Origin: Chara braunii
Lineage: Eukaryota; Streptophyta; Charophyceae; Charales; Characeae
Length of the DNA: 25,000 nucleotides
NCBI GenBank assembly: GCA_003427395.1
Contig: BFEA01000332.1
Span: 1,832,213 to 1,857,212, forward strand
Reading direction: 5' to 3'
Shown here: in pieces, positions 7,650 through 18,550 of the stretch
Layout: every line of letters starts with the position of its first letter
Numbering within the stretch: position 1 is the stretch's first letter
Translations under genes and position numbers: made by a program
The notes under the pieces: model-generated
Seen by the model: only the letters and a program-made list of their open reading frames with translations
Told to the model about the DNA's origin: nothing
Databases searched by the model: none

Positions 7650-8738
7650 ATGGTTGTGGGAACGACGGTCTGCTACCTTTTCCACAATCGTGATGCAGCG
7701 GCAGAGCGGGTCGAGTCCCGGAGACTTAATGGAGAGAGATTAGAGAGGATAGGATGGCTCGTCTACAATCCTTATGAATTATACTCTGAGGAGGATGTTC
7801 CACGATTCTGGGGAGGCAGTGCTCGAAATCCCCCTAGACGACTTATATTTAGTTCAAAAAACGGACTGGACATCCTACATTACGAGTTTGCGCCGCCGCT
7901 GCCCGAACGTGATTTCATCAGCATGAATCTAGTCCTGATGCAACCGTACGAATTGAACCCTCGAATGAATGAAATTCCCGAGATAAGGTTGACCTTCGTT
8001 CGCTCTCTACGCTAGCTGAACGAATGGCAAGGTCCGTTCTTTGGTATATATCATACGAAGCAAGTGCGAGCAAACATATTCAACGTTTTAGGAGTTGAAC
8101 CTTTCTCTGAGTATGCATGGCAGGATGAAGAGGACGAGCTCGAGGAAGTATTACGTGACTAATATAATTTATGTTCTGACACGCAGATGCCTGGAGCACG
8201 ACGTGACTTAACGACCCCGAGGTACCTGCTGGTTCGCGACACACATGAGGTCGATTTTATCAGAGGTGCGGAGCAGCTTTTACGGGTTCGAGACAGTTCT
8301 CATACGGAATGGATTGGCTTTATCGGGTTATTACGAAACGGCGAGGGATTTTTTCCCACTACTCGCGCGGATTTTGAGGCAAATACGGTCCGGGCTCAGG
8401 ATGAGTTTTTCAGATATACCTTGTATTTTCACCGCGCGAGTAATCTCCAATGTCTCTTACGAGTCATTGTGGGTATCACAATTACCTCGTCCGGCAGACG
8501 TTTCGGCGTCATCCGGATCCGGGATATTGAGACCAGACATTTGTTTGGACTCATTCGGCCTTTACGAGTCATAGTGTGGAGACTAACCTCACGGATGGCC
8601 TCCCTATATGGTAGTCTGACTTTTAGAGTCATGCGAGGTGGGCGAGTGACAACCCTGGTACTTGACAACGATGAGCGTGCGCGTTTGGATTTGCTGGAGG
8701 CACAAGTGCGCGGAGGACGACAGATTTACCAGGGTTAG
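7650..8738 (+). pseudogene. Hypothetical reading frame broken by two stops
   Basis: I do not recognise this protein. One frame runs from ATG at 7650 to a stop at 8738. It is interrupted by TAG at 8013-8015 and by TAA at 8160-8162. The first part (121 residues) and the bridging part have ordinary mixed, acidic composition, including a run of D and E residues just before the second stop. The second part, from ATG at 8187 (183 residues), is rich in Arg, Leu and Ile. Both ATGs follow splice-acceptor-like sequence (CTTCTAG before 7650, CACGCAG before 8187). This could therefore be two exons with the second stop in an intron, although the apparent intron would be unusually short. It could also be decayed coding sequence from an unknown mobile element. 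I see no membrane segment or catalytic motif. The stretch is unusually free of stops for this window. Confidence 0.35.
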
Positions 8739-9505
8739 ACGCCGCTTTCTGAAAATCTTACTCAGATTACAGAAAACCTTTTGCATAGATCAATCCCGTC
8801 AAGGAAGTCATATGATTATGACTTCATGAGGTAATCTCAAAAACAAAACAAAAACACTTTGTGTAGTTAGGACCGCCGGATGGATAGTACTCAGATTACC
8901 CCGATGATTTCACTATCATGGTTATGCATTGAGGGGTAATCGTTCGCATAAAAACAAGCTGAATAAGTGAAGAGCGAAAGTCTGAACAAAGTTATCAAGC
9001 GTAATGACAATGACAAAGCAGCGGGAGGCGAAACATTTCAGTGTTGAGTAACTCGGTGTTGGAGAAGAATACCTCATCATTCGTGGAACAGAAATAGTAA
9101 TTATTGCCCAGGAGGACAAAGCGACCAACAAAGTTTCCATTCGCTCCTCCAAGTAATCGCGTATGGTACGAAAATGTGGTCGAACCGAGAGTTCAAACAT
9201 CGACCAGGAACCATATCACTTGATGATCTGCATGGTACCAGTGGTATTTACTTGCAGAAGTTGTTCATGACAAGTTTTCAGTGGTCATGATAGGATGATC
9301 AGTCTTAATTTACGTCTTTAATTAATAGTCTTGGAGTGACAATATAAAAGTTCTTCAGTCATACAGGTTGGAAAGGAACACTTTGGCAGACCAACTCATC
9401 AAGTCAATGTTTTGGATTGTGTGATTTTTTTTTAAGGTATGGGGATTTTTGTTGTTTGATTGCTATGGACTAAGGACCGTTTTCCACGCTTGGTTGGGAC
9501 TGTCC
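8739..9505. other. No recognisable feature
   Basis: ACTCAGATTAC occurs twice (near 8760 and 8889) and there is a T9 run near 9424. Nothing else stands out. If the retroelement downstream had a 5' LTR and leader, part of it could lie here, but I found no match to the sequence after 16308. Confidence 0.4.
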
Positions 9506-10000
9506 TAGTCGACCGGTGTACGCTTCGTACTTGGGAGATTAGCGCCCCAGAGAACGAACGACGTTTGGGTCCATTCGGCGTTTAGCCATACATTTCCTAT
9601 ACTGCAGCAAGACAAGCAAACACCCTCGACTGATCTACCTCTGCGATTGCATTTAAAAGCCTTCGCACGTGGGTCAGTAGCTCGGTAGAGATATGCCCCT
9701 AAGGGTGGTGACAGCCCCTTATGGATGCAAGCTTATGCCCCGCGAAAATTTATCCTGTCGTAGGGGACCATGGATTTTACAGCTGGCGCACCCGGCTAGA
9801 ACGGCGAAGGAGCGATGCAACCACGTCCGTCTCGGCGGCTCGCGGAAAGTTATGCGTCGTTCCCAAGTTGTCTCTTGAAGTGTATTTTAGGTAAACTCCT
9901 GCGTGACATGGCCGGGAAGACCCTCGTTTTCGCGCGAGGGCTGCTGCGCTTGACATGGGGCGCCGTTGCCAGGTATAACGGCAAACTACTGTTGTCCCTA
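9506..10000 (+). repeat. Dispersed repeat family, 5' part, diverged copy
   Basis: This is a diverged copy of 3109-3477, with blocks in the same order: TAGTCGACCGG (9506-9516, A-box-like), the ACCTCTGCGATTGC block near 9640, GTAGCTCGGTAG near 9677, CCTGTCGTAGGGG near 9754 and CCTGCGTGACATGGCCGGGA (9898-9917). A perfect GTACG/CGTAC hairpin (9518-9530) takes the place of the variable-arm-like stem of the other copy. The last part aligns only weakly with 3480-3560. Short frames across it are not genes. Confidence 0.55.
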
Positions 10001-10195
10001 GCGGAACGACACTTGGGTGATTGATGAAATAAAAAGTTACTTTCTTTTTGTTTGGCATGAGAAAAAGTTAATAAGTTGATCCCAAAAGATAAAAGGGAAG
10101 AGAAGGAAGGAAAGGTTATGAGAGACGTTACTTAAAATGTTTCAGGAGAACTGACTAATTCTTGAAAATGTATTGTTGTGAATTGTTCACTTAAA

Positions 10196-11560
10196 ATGTC
10201 TGATAACAACGACAATTAGGATGAGAGAAGAAATGATATTTGGGAGCTCGCCATAATTATTCAGCAATCCAAGAAGGAGCAGATCCCGAAGGTTAATGTT
10301 CCATTATTTGATGGTAGCAACGTCTCAGGATGGGCAGACAAGTTTGAGCAATTGGGAAGTTGCTGCGAGTGGTCCGATGAGAAGATGTTGCGAATGGTAA
10401 AAAGATACTGCAAGGTCCTGTATAAGGAAGAGGTGGAGGAATTGGTATGAAGTTCGCGAGACTGGCCAGAATTCAAAGGAAAGCTGCTTGAGAAGTACCA
10501 GTTGGGCGACCAACTGTTGGACTTAGCAGATTTGAGAAAGGTTAATCGAAGGAACTTTGGTACGACAAAGCAGTTTCTCACTGAATTCGAGCGGGTGGCG
10601 CGTCTAGTTCCTGACCTCCCAGTCAAGGATCGTTGTCTCATCTTCCTGGATGATTTCGCGGAAGTGGAGTAGTTAAAATTGGTGAAGTGCATGAAAGAGC
10701 GATATGACTGTCAAAAAATTCGAGAGAATTTATTGGCCGGGAACTTCGACCAGATCCTCTATCGGTTGCTGAAACAGCAGAAGGAGGATCGGGAGAGAGT
10801 ACAATTGGGAACGAATAAGGACAAGGAGCTCTATAAGACTATATCTGACATGAAGGAAATGATGATCAGCATGAAGGAGGAGCGGCTAAAGCTCCAAGTG
10901 ATGATGGCCAAGGCAAAGACTGGGAAGAGGAAAGGGAAGGAGCTAGTTACTGAAGAGAGTAGCAGTGAAAGTGACAGCGAGGAGGAAAAAGAACCCCCTC
11001 GGAAGTTAACCAAGGTTGAAAGAAAAACTTTGAATTAGATACGAGGAGGACAAGGTACTTCTCGTAAACGAGGGGAAAGTAGTAAGGAATGAGGAAATGG
11101 AAGCAGTTAGCAGCAAGTTGGTCAGGGGCAACAAAGCCAAGGCGAACAGGCTCAACCACATGGGGGTCGAGGCCGTGGTAGAGGCCTCGGAAACGGTGGT
11201 GGACGTGGGAACTGGCAGGATTACGTCTGCAAATATTGTGATATGAAGGGACATGTTATTCGTTTCTGCCAGATTCTCGCCAAGGACGAGAAGGACCAGA
11301 TTGTCTTTACAACGATTCGAGAAGAAGTCTTTGACTTCGGAGGAAATCTCATTGACCAGAACATTGAAGAAGGGATGAAAAAAAAGGCTTTTCGACGGAT
11401 GGGCCGTCCTCTTCTGGCTACTTTCCGCCTAGCTTCTCCTGAAGAAGCAAGTGTTTTTGAATTAGAAGAGACAATGACTTCTTTTAAGATCGGCGACTGT
11501 GAGGAAGATGAATTGGAGGAAAGAAAAGAAAACATTGTTCATCGGGAGAGGGGACCATGA
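10196..11560 (+). pseudogene. gag: gag (capsid/nucleocapsid) with internal stops
   Basis: A single frame begins at ATG 10196. It has stops at 10217, 10448, 10670, 11036, 11090 and 11108, and finally at 11558. An N-terminal FDGSNVSGWADKFE motif starts a capsid-like helical region of the retrotransposon gag type. A basic and acidic coiled segment follows (KEEMM-type residues, then an S/E/D-rich stretch near 10950-11000), then Gly/Arg repeats. An exact CX2CX4HX4C zinc knuckle (CKYCDMKGHVIRFC, about 11228-11269) binds RNA in nucleocapsids. The order capsid, linker, RG-rich region, knuckle is normal for Gypsy gag. It makes no product, given the stops. Confidence 0.85.
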
Positions 11561-11767
11561 AACTAGACAAATGTCGGGACTCCATTGTTTAGTTATGTGT
11601 TGACATAGAAGAAGTTTGGCCAAACCTTCCGAATGTGTTCCTTTTTGGTGGTTGGGATAACGAGGGTCAGGATGGGTCAGCACCTGCGGCCACTTCGGCG
11701 CCTGAAGTGATGCCGATGGATCGACCAATGGCAATGTCCTGACCTGTACTCAAGCGAGGGACACTGA
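11561..11767 (+). other. Degraded gag-protease linker of the retroelement
   Basis: Several stops interrupt every plus-strand frame, and I find no conserved motif. It lies between the zinc knuckle region and the protease part, which are both in the same frame, so it is most likely the decayed linker of one polyprotein. Confidence 0.5.
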
Positions 11768-12945
11768 CTATTATGGTACAAACGCGAAAGGGAAGGAAGA
11801 CCTCATAATCGCAGTCTGCGCCAGCCTCCAGGAGAAAGTTCAAAGGGACCTCAGGAGAAGGAAGTTATTCAAGTAGAGGAAGGGGATGATGAGGAGGAGG
11901 ATGAACAATTGCATGCAAAGGATGAACTGCTAGCAAAGCAAAGAGCTATGGAGAAGGATTCGGAAGCAGGGAAGGCTAAGGTCTCGGAAGAGGAACCTCG
12001 CAAAAAGAAAAATGTGTACACGATCCCTGTAGAAAAAAGGATTGATTTTGAACAACTTGTGGATCGCATTCTGGAAAGCTAGCGCGATTTGGTTACCCTG
12101 AAGGAGATTCTTGTTGTATCGTCGAAGCTTCGCGAGAAATTTAAGCAGCGTATAACTCGGAAGAAAGTCATGATAGTTAAGCTAAGTGAGATTATTCCTC
12201 TGAAAGCTAACTGGGCGCCTCCTGGGACAAACATGGACTGGCGATGTGTGACCACTGGTCTCATAAAAGTTCAAATCGGTTGTGGAGAATTTTCTGCTCT
12301 TGCATATGACGGAGCCAAGATGGACATCATGAGAGAGAAACATGCGATTGAAGCTGGAATACAGATCAATCGCAATAATTTTAAATTTTTGGTTGGAGTC
12401 AGTGGGGCAACTCCATTTTGCGGTATGGCCAATGGCGTAATGGTCATGGTCGGGAAGGTAAAGGCGATATCGTATTTTTATATTTTGCCAAAGGTTGAGC
12501 ACGAAGTGCTTTTGGAAAGATCTTTTCAGTATCGCACGGAAAGCATAATCTTCAACAAACATGACGACACCATGTTTGTAGCTTTGTGCGATCTAGTTTG
12601 CGGCTACTATGAAGTAATAAAATACGCGAATACCGGGCCAGAAAATTCGAGAAACCGGCTAAATCCCGAATCATATACCTTCTCGGAGTCCAAGAAGTTA
12701 AGGAGGGAGAAAAAGGCGATTGAGGAAGAAGGAGATCCTGAGGAGTTTTCGTTGACATTGCCAGAAATTTCCCAGGCTATCGATTTTGTAGCAACCCACC
12801 CTGCGATTGATCCAAGCCTGGTACAGACTCTGGTGGAGGTTGTGGCCGACGAACGGGGTGCGGTGACCATGCATCTCGTTTACCGGCCAAATGATTCTCG
12901 TGTGGAGGAATCTCTGCCATCGGCCAGGAAAGAGTTTTTTTTAGG
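11768..12945 (+). pseudogene. Retropepsin-type aspartic protease region with damaged active site
   Basis: The frame matches gag and is open except for TAG at 12080. An acidic, charged segment (EEGDDEEEDEQ near 11876) leads into the protease. Where the family has a D-T/S-G-A active site, this copy reads ALAYDGAKMDIM (Asp codon near 12308), lacking the Thr/Ser. Further on, EHEVLLERSF takes the place of the usual LLGRPF-type strand, followed by the helical region that normally precedes RT. The frame is lost at a run of eight T (12935-12942), where the reading continues one frame over. A slipped T in the run is the simplest cause. Protease identity rests on position and on these two weakened motifs. 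Confidence 0.7.
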
Positions 12946-13878
12946 GGACGAAAGTTCAACGTTGGGTCAAAAAGAAAGTATAAGAAAGTAGGAGACTCAG
13001 GAGAGAAGGCGCGACCAGTGCCAGTTCTGATCACTCAGGAAAATGGGGTGTATTATAAGGAAGAACGCGAGTGGATCAGAACATTGAAGGAGAAGGGTGA
13101 GAAGGGGCCGTGTCGATTGACAGATGACAGGGTCAAGGAGATGATTATTGGAGAGGATGACCTCCTCACTAAGGAGGAAACCCAATTTTTTATCGACGTT
13201 ATGAAGAAAATTCATTTGGCTTATGCTTTTGATGATGATGAGCGTGGAAGGTTGGGCGTCGATATGATTTCAATGATCCGGATTCATACGGTACCGCATG
13301 AGCCATGAAATGGAAAAGGTCCACGATATCCGAATCCGGACAATCACTGGAAGGTGGTTGATTATCTTGATGGTAAGGTTCGGACCAAAGTGGCTGACTA
13401 TTCGTGTGGGTCATATGCGTCTCCTTGGTTCTGTTTTATCAAACAGAACGGTGTTTTGCGATGGGTTCATGACCTGTAGAAATTGAATTCTGTGACAGTC
13501 CGAGATGCAGGCGGACTTCCGAACGTCGACCAACTCCCAGAATCTTGTGCAGGTAGGCTCATCATCACCCTAATTGATTTGTATTCAGTGTATGATCAGT
13601 TCTTGCTGTACACAACGGATCGACCTATGACGGCGATGCATATTCCTCGGGGACTGCTTCATATGTGCGAGGCTCCACAGGGTTGGACAAATGTCGTGGC
13701 AATTATGCAGAGATATATGATGAGAGTCATGCAGGCGCTCTGTCCGGACGTGACCTCTCCATATATCGATGATTTGGCCATCCCAGGACCTCAAGTCAAG
13801 GAGGGGACTGAAGTGTTACCTGACGTTCGAAAGTTCGTGTGGGAACACGTCAGAAATGTGAAAACGGTTCTGGGAAAC
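12946..13878 (+). pseudogene. Reverse transcriptase region with two stops
   Basis: In the second frame the sequence has an N-terminal fingers region ending in RIHTVPHEP, then TGA (13306-13308) where relatives have Trp. Next comes PWFCFIKQNGVLRWVHDL, then TAG (13477-13479) where relatives have Gln. The palm follows: SVTVRDAGGLPNVDQL, then LIDLYSVYDQ with the first catalytic Asp (codon near 13576), APQGWTN, and the catalytic YIDD box at 13762-13773. The C-terminal piece VRKFVWEHVRNVKTVL ends near 13878, where the reading moves to the third frame. These are the standard RT blocks in order. All catalytic Asp residues are present, so the losses are nonsense and frameshift changes only. Confidence 0.9.
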
Positions 13879-14600
13879 TGAAGGAATATAACCTCACTGC
13901 TAGTGGGGTTAAATCAAGGCATGGCATGAGGAAGGCAGTAATACTGGGATTCCTTTGTGACGAAAAGGGTCGTCAGCCAGATGCCAAAAAGACGAATGAG
14001 ATCTTGGAGTGGCCGACTCCCTTCAGATCTATTATCGATGTTCGAAGCTTCCTTGGAACTTGCGAATTTTGACGTATTTTTATCCGTAAGTTCGCAGCGA
14101 GAGTGAAACACTTGTGGAAATTAGTACGCAAGAATAAGATCTGGGAATGGGGACCGAAGCAGCAAGCGACCGTTGAGGATATAAATGTCGAATTTCGAGA
14201 AGGCGGTCTAATTTTGGGAGTTCCTTATTTTAATGATGCTGAAGGTCGTCCTTTCATCATCGAGACTGATGCAGGCCCTATCGCTTTGGGAGGATTTTTT
14301 GTCCAAAAGGATGGGGACAGACGAGAGCAGCCATTGAGATTCGAGAGCAAAACTCTGAATATTGCTGAGCGAAACTACTCCCAGGTCAAGAAGGAAACTC
14401 TTGCCGTGCTTCACTGTCTGCGTATCTTAAAAAATTATGTATTTGGCAGGCGGTTCATTCTACGAGTCGATCATACGGCTCTGGCTCAAACGTTGAAGAA
14501 CTATTCTCCTTGCGATCCAACCATTGCTCGATGACTGACATACATTTGGATGTTCAATTTTGAAATTGAACGTATTTCAGACACTCAGAATCGCGCAGAT
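13879..14600 (+). pseudogene. RT connection and RNase H region
   Basis: The third frame starts after the frameshift near 13875 with the RT thumb/connection motif VILGFLCDEKGRQPD and the RSFLGTCEF block, followed by TGA at 14070 where Trp is usual. RNase H follows with catalytic acids in FIIETDAGP (Asp near 14268), NYSQVKKETLAVLH (Glu near 14394) and FILRVDHTAL (Asp near 14469). TGA at 14532 again stands where Trp is common. NRADGLSR near 14590 is the usual tether to the integrase. RNase H would remove the RNA strand during reverse transcription. Confidence 0.88.
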
Positions 14601-16301
14601 GGGTTGAGTCGTGTTGATTGGGACTCATCGACGGATCAGGCCGAGGATTCAGTCCCTGTGGATGGGTTCGTGGAGGTAGAAGAGTCGCAATTAAGTATCA
14701 ATTCGTATACTTACTTAGCGGATGTAGTTGCTCGACCTGGGAAAACTATTTGGGATATTCCTAGCTTCCATCAGGTGCAGCCTGAGCTAGTGATCGGGGA
14801 ACCTTTCATTGAGGAAGACATATGGGGTGAAAAGACATCAGAGCAAATGATGAGTTTGACATTATCTGATGAAGTCGAGCTTATCAAGGAGCCACTGGCA
14901 ATTGAGTATGAGCACGAGTAAGCTGATTAGACTTTCATAACTGTTGGGGAGATGTCATTCCTTGTGAATTCTCTAATTCACGAGGACTGCCTAAAAATGA
15001 TGAATACAGAAGCCGGAGGCAATGAGATCAGAGAAGCTTTCAGAGAAGGAGAATATGATGGGGAGTATAGATTTATGAGAATGTGGTTGAATGATGAGTT
15101 GAAAGAAGATGAGGTGGATCCAGTTGTTCGCCAGAAGAGTAAGGATTTTTTTGTACGATATTATCATCTCCTTAAAAAATTAAACGATGGTATTCCGAAA
15201 AGAGTGGTATGTGGGATTGCGCGACAACTTTACGTAATTGCAGCTTTGCATGATGGGGTCGCATACGGACATAGATCGGCACGAGTCACTTTGAAAAATA
15301 TTCAACATCTTTGCTTTTGGGAAGGAATAAACAAGATGGTAAATGACTGCTGTAACTCTTGTCTTCCTTGCCAAAAGCGATCTAATTTGCATTTTGTTGA
15401 ACCTCTTAATCCACGCTATGTGGCTGAGCCAAGAGCAGTAGTACACCTTGATCTATTGGTTATGCCATCTGCGATTAATAGGTACAGATATATCTTCAAT
15501 GCAAAGGATAATTTGACTGGGTTCGTTGATGGCTATGCCATTCACGAGCGTACTGGGCATGTTTTAGCAGAATGCATCGAGGAATATGATCTTCGGTACC
15601 CGTTTGTCCGGGAAATTGTCATGGATCGAGGTGGTGAGTTTCGGGCAAGGAAGGTGCAGGCACTTTTGAAAAAACTTGGAGTAAGCTTTAGCTAGACTAC
15701 AAGAGCACATCCCCAGACCAATGCACCAGTTGAGCGTGGACATGCCACTCTAACAAATTTGTTGGCAAAATGGTGCAGAAATGATCCATCGAGATGACCA
15801 ATATATATGAGAACGACATTGTTTGTTGAGAATATCACCATAAAACGGACAACTGGATACGCTCCAGTCACATTATGGTTTGGCCGACATGCAACTTTTC
15901 CAATCGAAAGTTTTCTAACCACTTGACGAAAGCAGGATGTGAAAACGAAACTTTCAACGGAAGAGTTGTTGGAATTGAGAACGAGACAAGTGATGATCAC
16001 TTAGGAAAGGGTTGAGGAGGCCGCTGTCTCTACTGCAGAAAGTAGACAGGCCGACAAGGAAAGATGGGATAAGGGACCTCATATTCGTAAGGAACCGTTG
16101 GAAGTCGGGGATATTGTACTTCTTTATGACTCGTCCTTGCAAAAACAATGGTCTCGAAAATTGGGCAGCCGATGGTTGGGGCCCTATCGTATTATTAGGA
16201 AATTTGAGCATGGGGCTTATGAGATCGAGGAGATGGATGGGTCTCTAGGTAGAAATTGGGTGTCGGGATCGCATTTGAGAAATTTTATTCCAATGACTTA
16301 A
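14601..16301 (+). pseudogene. Integrase with complete D,D-35-E spacing but several stops
   Basis: It continues in the third frame with a variable linker (TAA at 14919). The zinc-binding region has two His seven residues apart (HDGVAYGH, near 15249-15272) and CLPC (near 15360). The catalytic triad is intact: Asp in VVHLDLLVMP (near 15450), Asp in IVMDRGGEF (15624) and Glu in APVERGH (15732), with exactly 35 residues between the last two. Stops lie at 15693, 15795, 15924 and 16002. The C-terminal GPY-type module reads KLGSRWLGPYRI, followed by a short end HLRNFIPMT and TAA at 16299-16301. No chromodomain follows. Confidence 0.9.
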
Positions 16302-16335
16302 TAAAGGGGTTTTGATTTTTTTTTTTTTTTTTTTA
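16299..16335 (+). promoter_or_regulatory. Probable polypurine tract and poly(T) run
   Basis: AATAAAGGGG overlaps the integrase stop and is placed as a plus-strand primer for reverse transcription. A T run of nearly 20 follows from about 16317, so the 3' LTR would be expected to start around 16309-16313. I could not confirm the LTR. Confidence 0.45.
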
Positions 16336-17340
16336 AGATCTGCGTTTTCTCTTTTATTTCTTTTGGGATCAATAATGACTGACTAGTCTCGAGGCCAGAT
16401 AAGGGAATTGTAACTTTGAACTTCTGAGATTTGGATTTAATTTTGGATTCTGTATTTTGTGATAATTAATAACTTTTACGGTTTCTGTTCGTAAAATTGT
16501 GTTGTGATTTTTGCGAATGTACTAAAAATCTTTTGATTTGTAAAATTTGGATGAGTGCTTATCACTTTTTTTCGATGTAATGCGATGCAATGCTGATTTA
16601 TGAATATTTTTGGACTAGATTGTTATGGAACTCCCTGCGAAAAAAATGTATGTTACTTTATGTATATTTTTCGTTGTAAAAAGTTCTAGGATAATGGTAT
16701 GTAATTTGCATTATATAACTTGTGGGATAACTATGTAAGTTATTCACAAAGGCATGTACTGCAATTATTTATCATGACCTAGAACTTTCGTAATGTTTTT
16801 AGTTATCATATTATGATGAGTCCTGATGCAGTGAGCTCCGTAGATGGTAGTGAGGCCTGCGTCGGAACTTTGTTCCTAGTCCAAAGTGGGATGCTGTCAC
16901 TTTTTCTTTTTAAGGAGGGTGGTTACACTATCATTGAAAGGGAGGAAGGTATTATTGTGATTGTTGGAATCTTGCTGGTGAGATGACGACTGTCGCTCGC
17001 CATGGGGAAAAAAGTGGTCACCTTGGCCTTGTGACGAATGGGGTCGCCTCGCCTCTATGACCGAGTCTGACCAGCCTAGGTCATAGAGAAAGGGTAGTTC
17101 AACCTCGCGAGTAGAAAACCAGCAAACACATGATACCGGAATCAGAGGAAAGGTGGTGAGGCTCGAGTCTAAAGTGGGGCTTAACGTCGAGATGTTATCC
17201 CTTGAGGATTACACCACTCCTCGATGCATACAGGAAAAATATAATATGTGATGACTCGTAATTGGAGTGGGATACAAAACCTGGATGATGACTTTTGATA
17301 AATGGTTTCTCTCATGAATGGTTGGTTCAAATTCTGTCTG
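16336..17340. other. AT-rich 3' flank, possible 3' LTR
   Basis: Its position directly after the retroelement polypurine tract makes it a candidate LTR. It is AT-rich and has no coding frame of note. No matching 5' sequence was found upstream of gag, so the call stays open. Confidence 0.35.
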
Positions 17341-17850
17341 GGCCGCCCAGGAGGTTATTTATTTTGAAAGACCCGTCAGGGGGTTAAACCTGACTCTTTT
17401 AGATAAATGAAAATATTAACCGACTGGGGTTTAAAAGGCTAGCCGAAGGCTTTTTCCGGTATCATTCTAAAACACTAAAAGATGTTTAGAGTTGCCGCCA
17501 GTGGGATGATGCTGTGACCATTTAAACAAAAGTTTCTTGAATGTTTTAGTAATTCCGGAATTTGATCTGGTATAAATTCAAGTTTTGGTGAAAGGCTTGC
17601 CAGAGACTATATCTGGTACCATTCCAATCAAGGATGATTGAATTTTAGATTACTGAGGCAATAACTCGGATTTTGGTTATAAGCTGCGGCTTATTTTTCG
17701 ATTGAAAGAGATTTTGTTCAGAAGAGTTCCGTAAGAATCCAGACAATCCTATATTATTGATTAATATAGGGTGAATGGCGGGGACATCATTCAATGAAGC
17801 TGGGGAATGCTGTCGGGGCAAATACCCTGACAAGGTATTTGCCGGGGCTT
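17341..17850. repeat. Cluster of short hairpins
   Basis: Stems: GTCAGG/CCTGAC (17375-17380/17389-17394), CCAGA/TCTGG (17600-17604/17612-17616), CCTATATTA/TAATATAGG (17748-17756/17762-17770) and GGCAAATACC/GGTATTTGCC (17817-17826/17834-17843). The stem sequences are unrelated, as in the 4-6 kb block, but the spacing is wider. Confidence 0.6.
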
Positions 17851-18239
17851 TTGAACATCGGACGTTGTTCGACTTGTTTTGTTGAGTTGAAGGACTTGAT
17901 GAGACTAATATTTGCCAAAACATTTATTCAAACCTGATTTATGACTGAGATGCGAAAATTTTTCAGACATTAGTCCGGAAGCGTGTGGCGTCCGGGGGTA
18001 ACGGATGTGAACGACAATGCTTCGTTTTTTATCAAAGTCACAGAAACGTGCGGAAAAGGGAATGTTAAAATTAAACTTACTCTACCAATATCGTGTGGCT
18101 GATAAGGCGCACAATTCAGGGCCTAACTTAGCTAGAAAGGTGAGCACGCCGGGTATAGGACCACGACGCGAAGAAAGTAGGGGATTTGTTTTGTTGTGCC
18201 GCGGGGTTTACTCCGTATGAAAGGCCAACGCCGTATCCG
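17851..18239. other. No recognisable feature
   Basis: It precedes a dispersed repeat. The 67-residue frame at 18017-18220 has no family features. Confidence 0.4.
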
Positions 18240-18550
18240 CTGCCTAAAAGGGATGGTCGCGGCACCATATGAGTGGGCGGCGGCGTGAGAGCTGCGGGAC
18301 CAGGAGGCCGCCATACCGACAGCGGCGTAGCTGGCATTGGGAAAGGAAGCCGACAAGGCCTGCCTTTGGTCGTGGCTGGGTAGCCTGCTGGCTGCTACCC
18401 TTCATATAGAAGAGTAACAGGCTTAGCTTTCGTGAAAAGGAGCTAGCCCAGTAGGTTACCATGTCAAACTTCTACTGTGCTGATCTTGTGATCGAATCCA
18501 ACAGGCCCTACTTGGCGCAATTCCTTTTGGAGCTGCCTTTTTGTAGGGCG
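18240..18550 (+). repeat. Dispersed repeat family, 3' part
   Basis: It aligns closely with 3503-3789 from CACCAT through TGTAGGGCG, including the CTACCCTTCATATAGAAGAG block and the tRNA-Lys-like domain. The A-box-like TAGCCCAGTAGG (18444-18455) is kept, and the B-box-like element is GTGATCGAATCC. A TTTTTG run follows as in the first copy. Short frames on both strands are by-products. Confidence 0.75.

Larger units (their letters stand above)
10196..16308 (+). mobile_element. Decayed Ty3/Gypsy LTR retrotransposon, internal region
   Basis: The order gag, protease, reverse transcriptase, RNase H, integrase is that of Ty3/Gypsy (Metaviridae-type) elements; Copia elements place integrase before RT. 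Gag and protease share one frame, RT uses a second, and RNase H plus integrase a third. I count about 17 in-frame stops (8 TAG, 8 TGA, 1 TAA) and two clear frameshifts, so the copy is dead. It has no chromodomain after the integrase. A purine-rich AATAAAGGGG directly after the stop codon looks like the polypurine tract. I could not define either LTR or a primer-binding site, so the full element is probably longer. Similar RT motifs are, to my knowledge, found in fungi and in basal streptophytes. Confidence 0.9.

Noticed and set aside
9421-16340. LTR pair defined by TGAT followed by T runs at 9422 and 16312
   Set aside because: Similarity is limited to the T run and AAG. The sequences beyond diverge at once.
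16810-16880. Hammerhead ribozyme
   Set aside because: CTGATG is present but the GAAA core strand and the required stems are missing.
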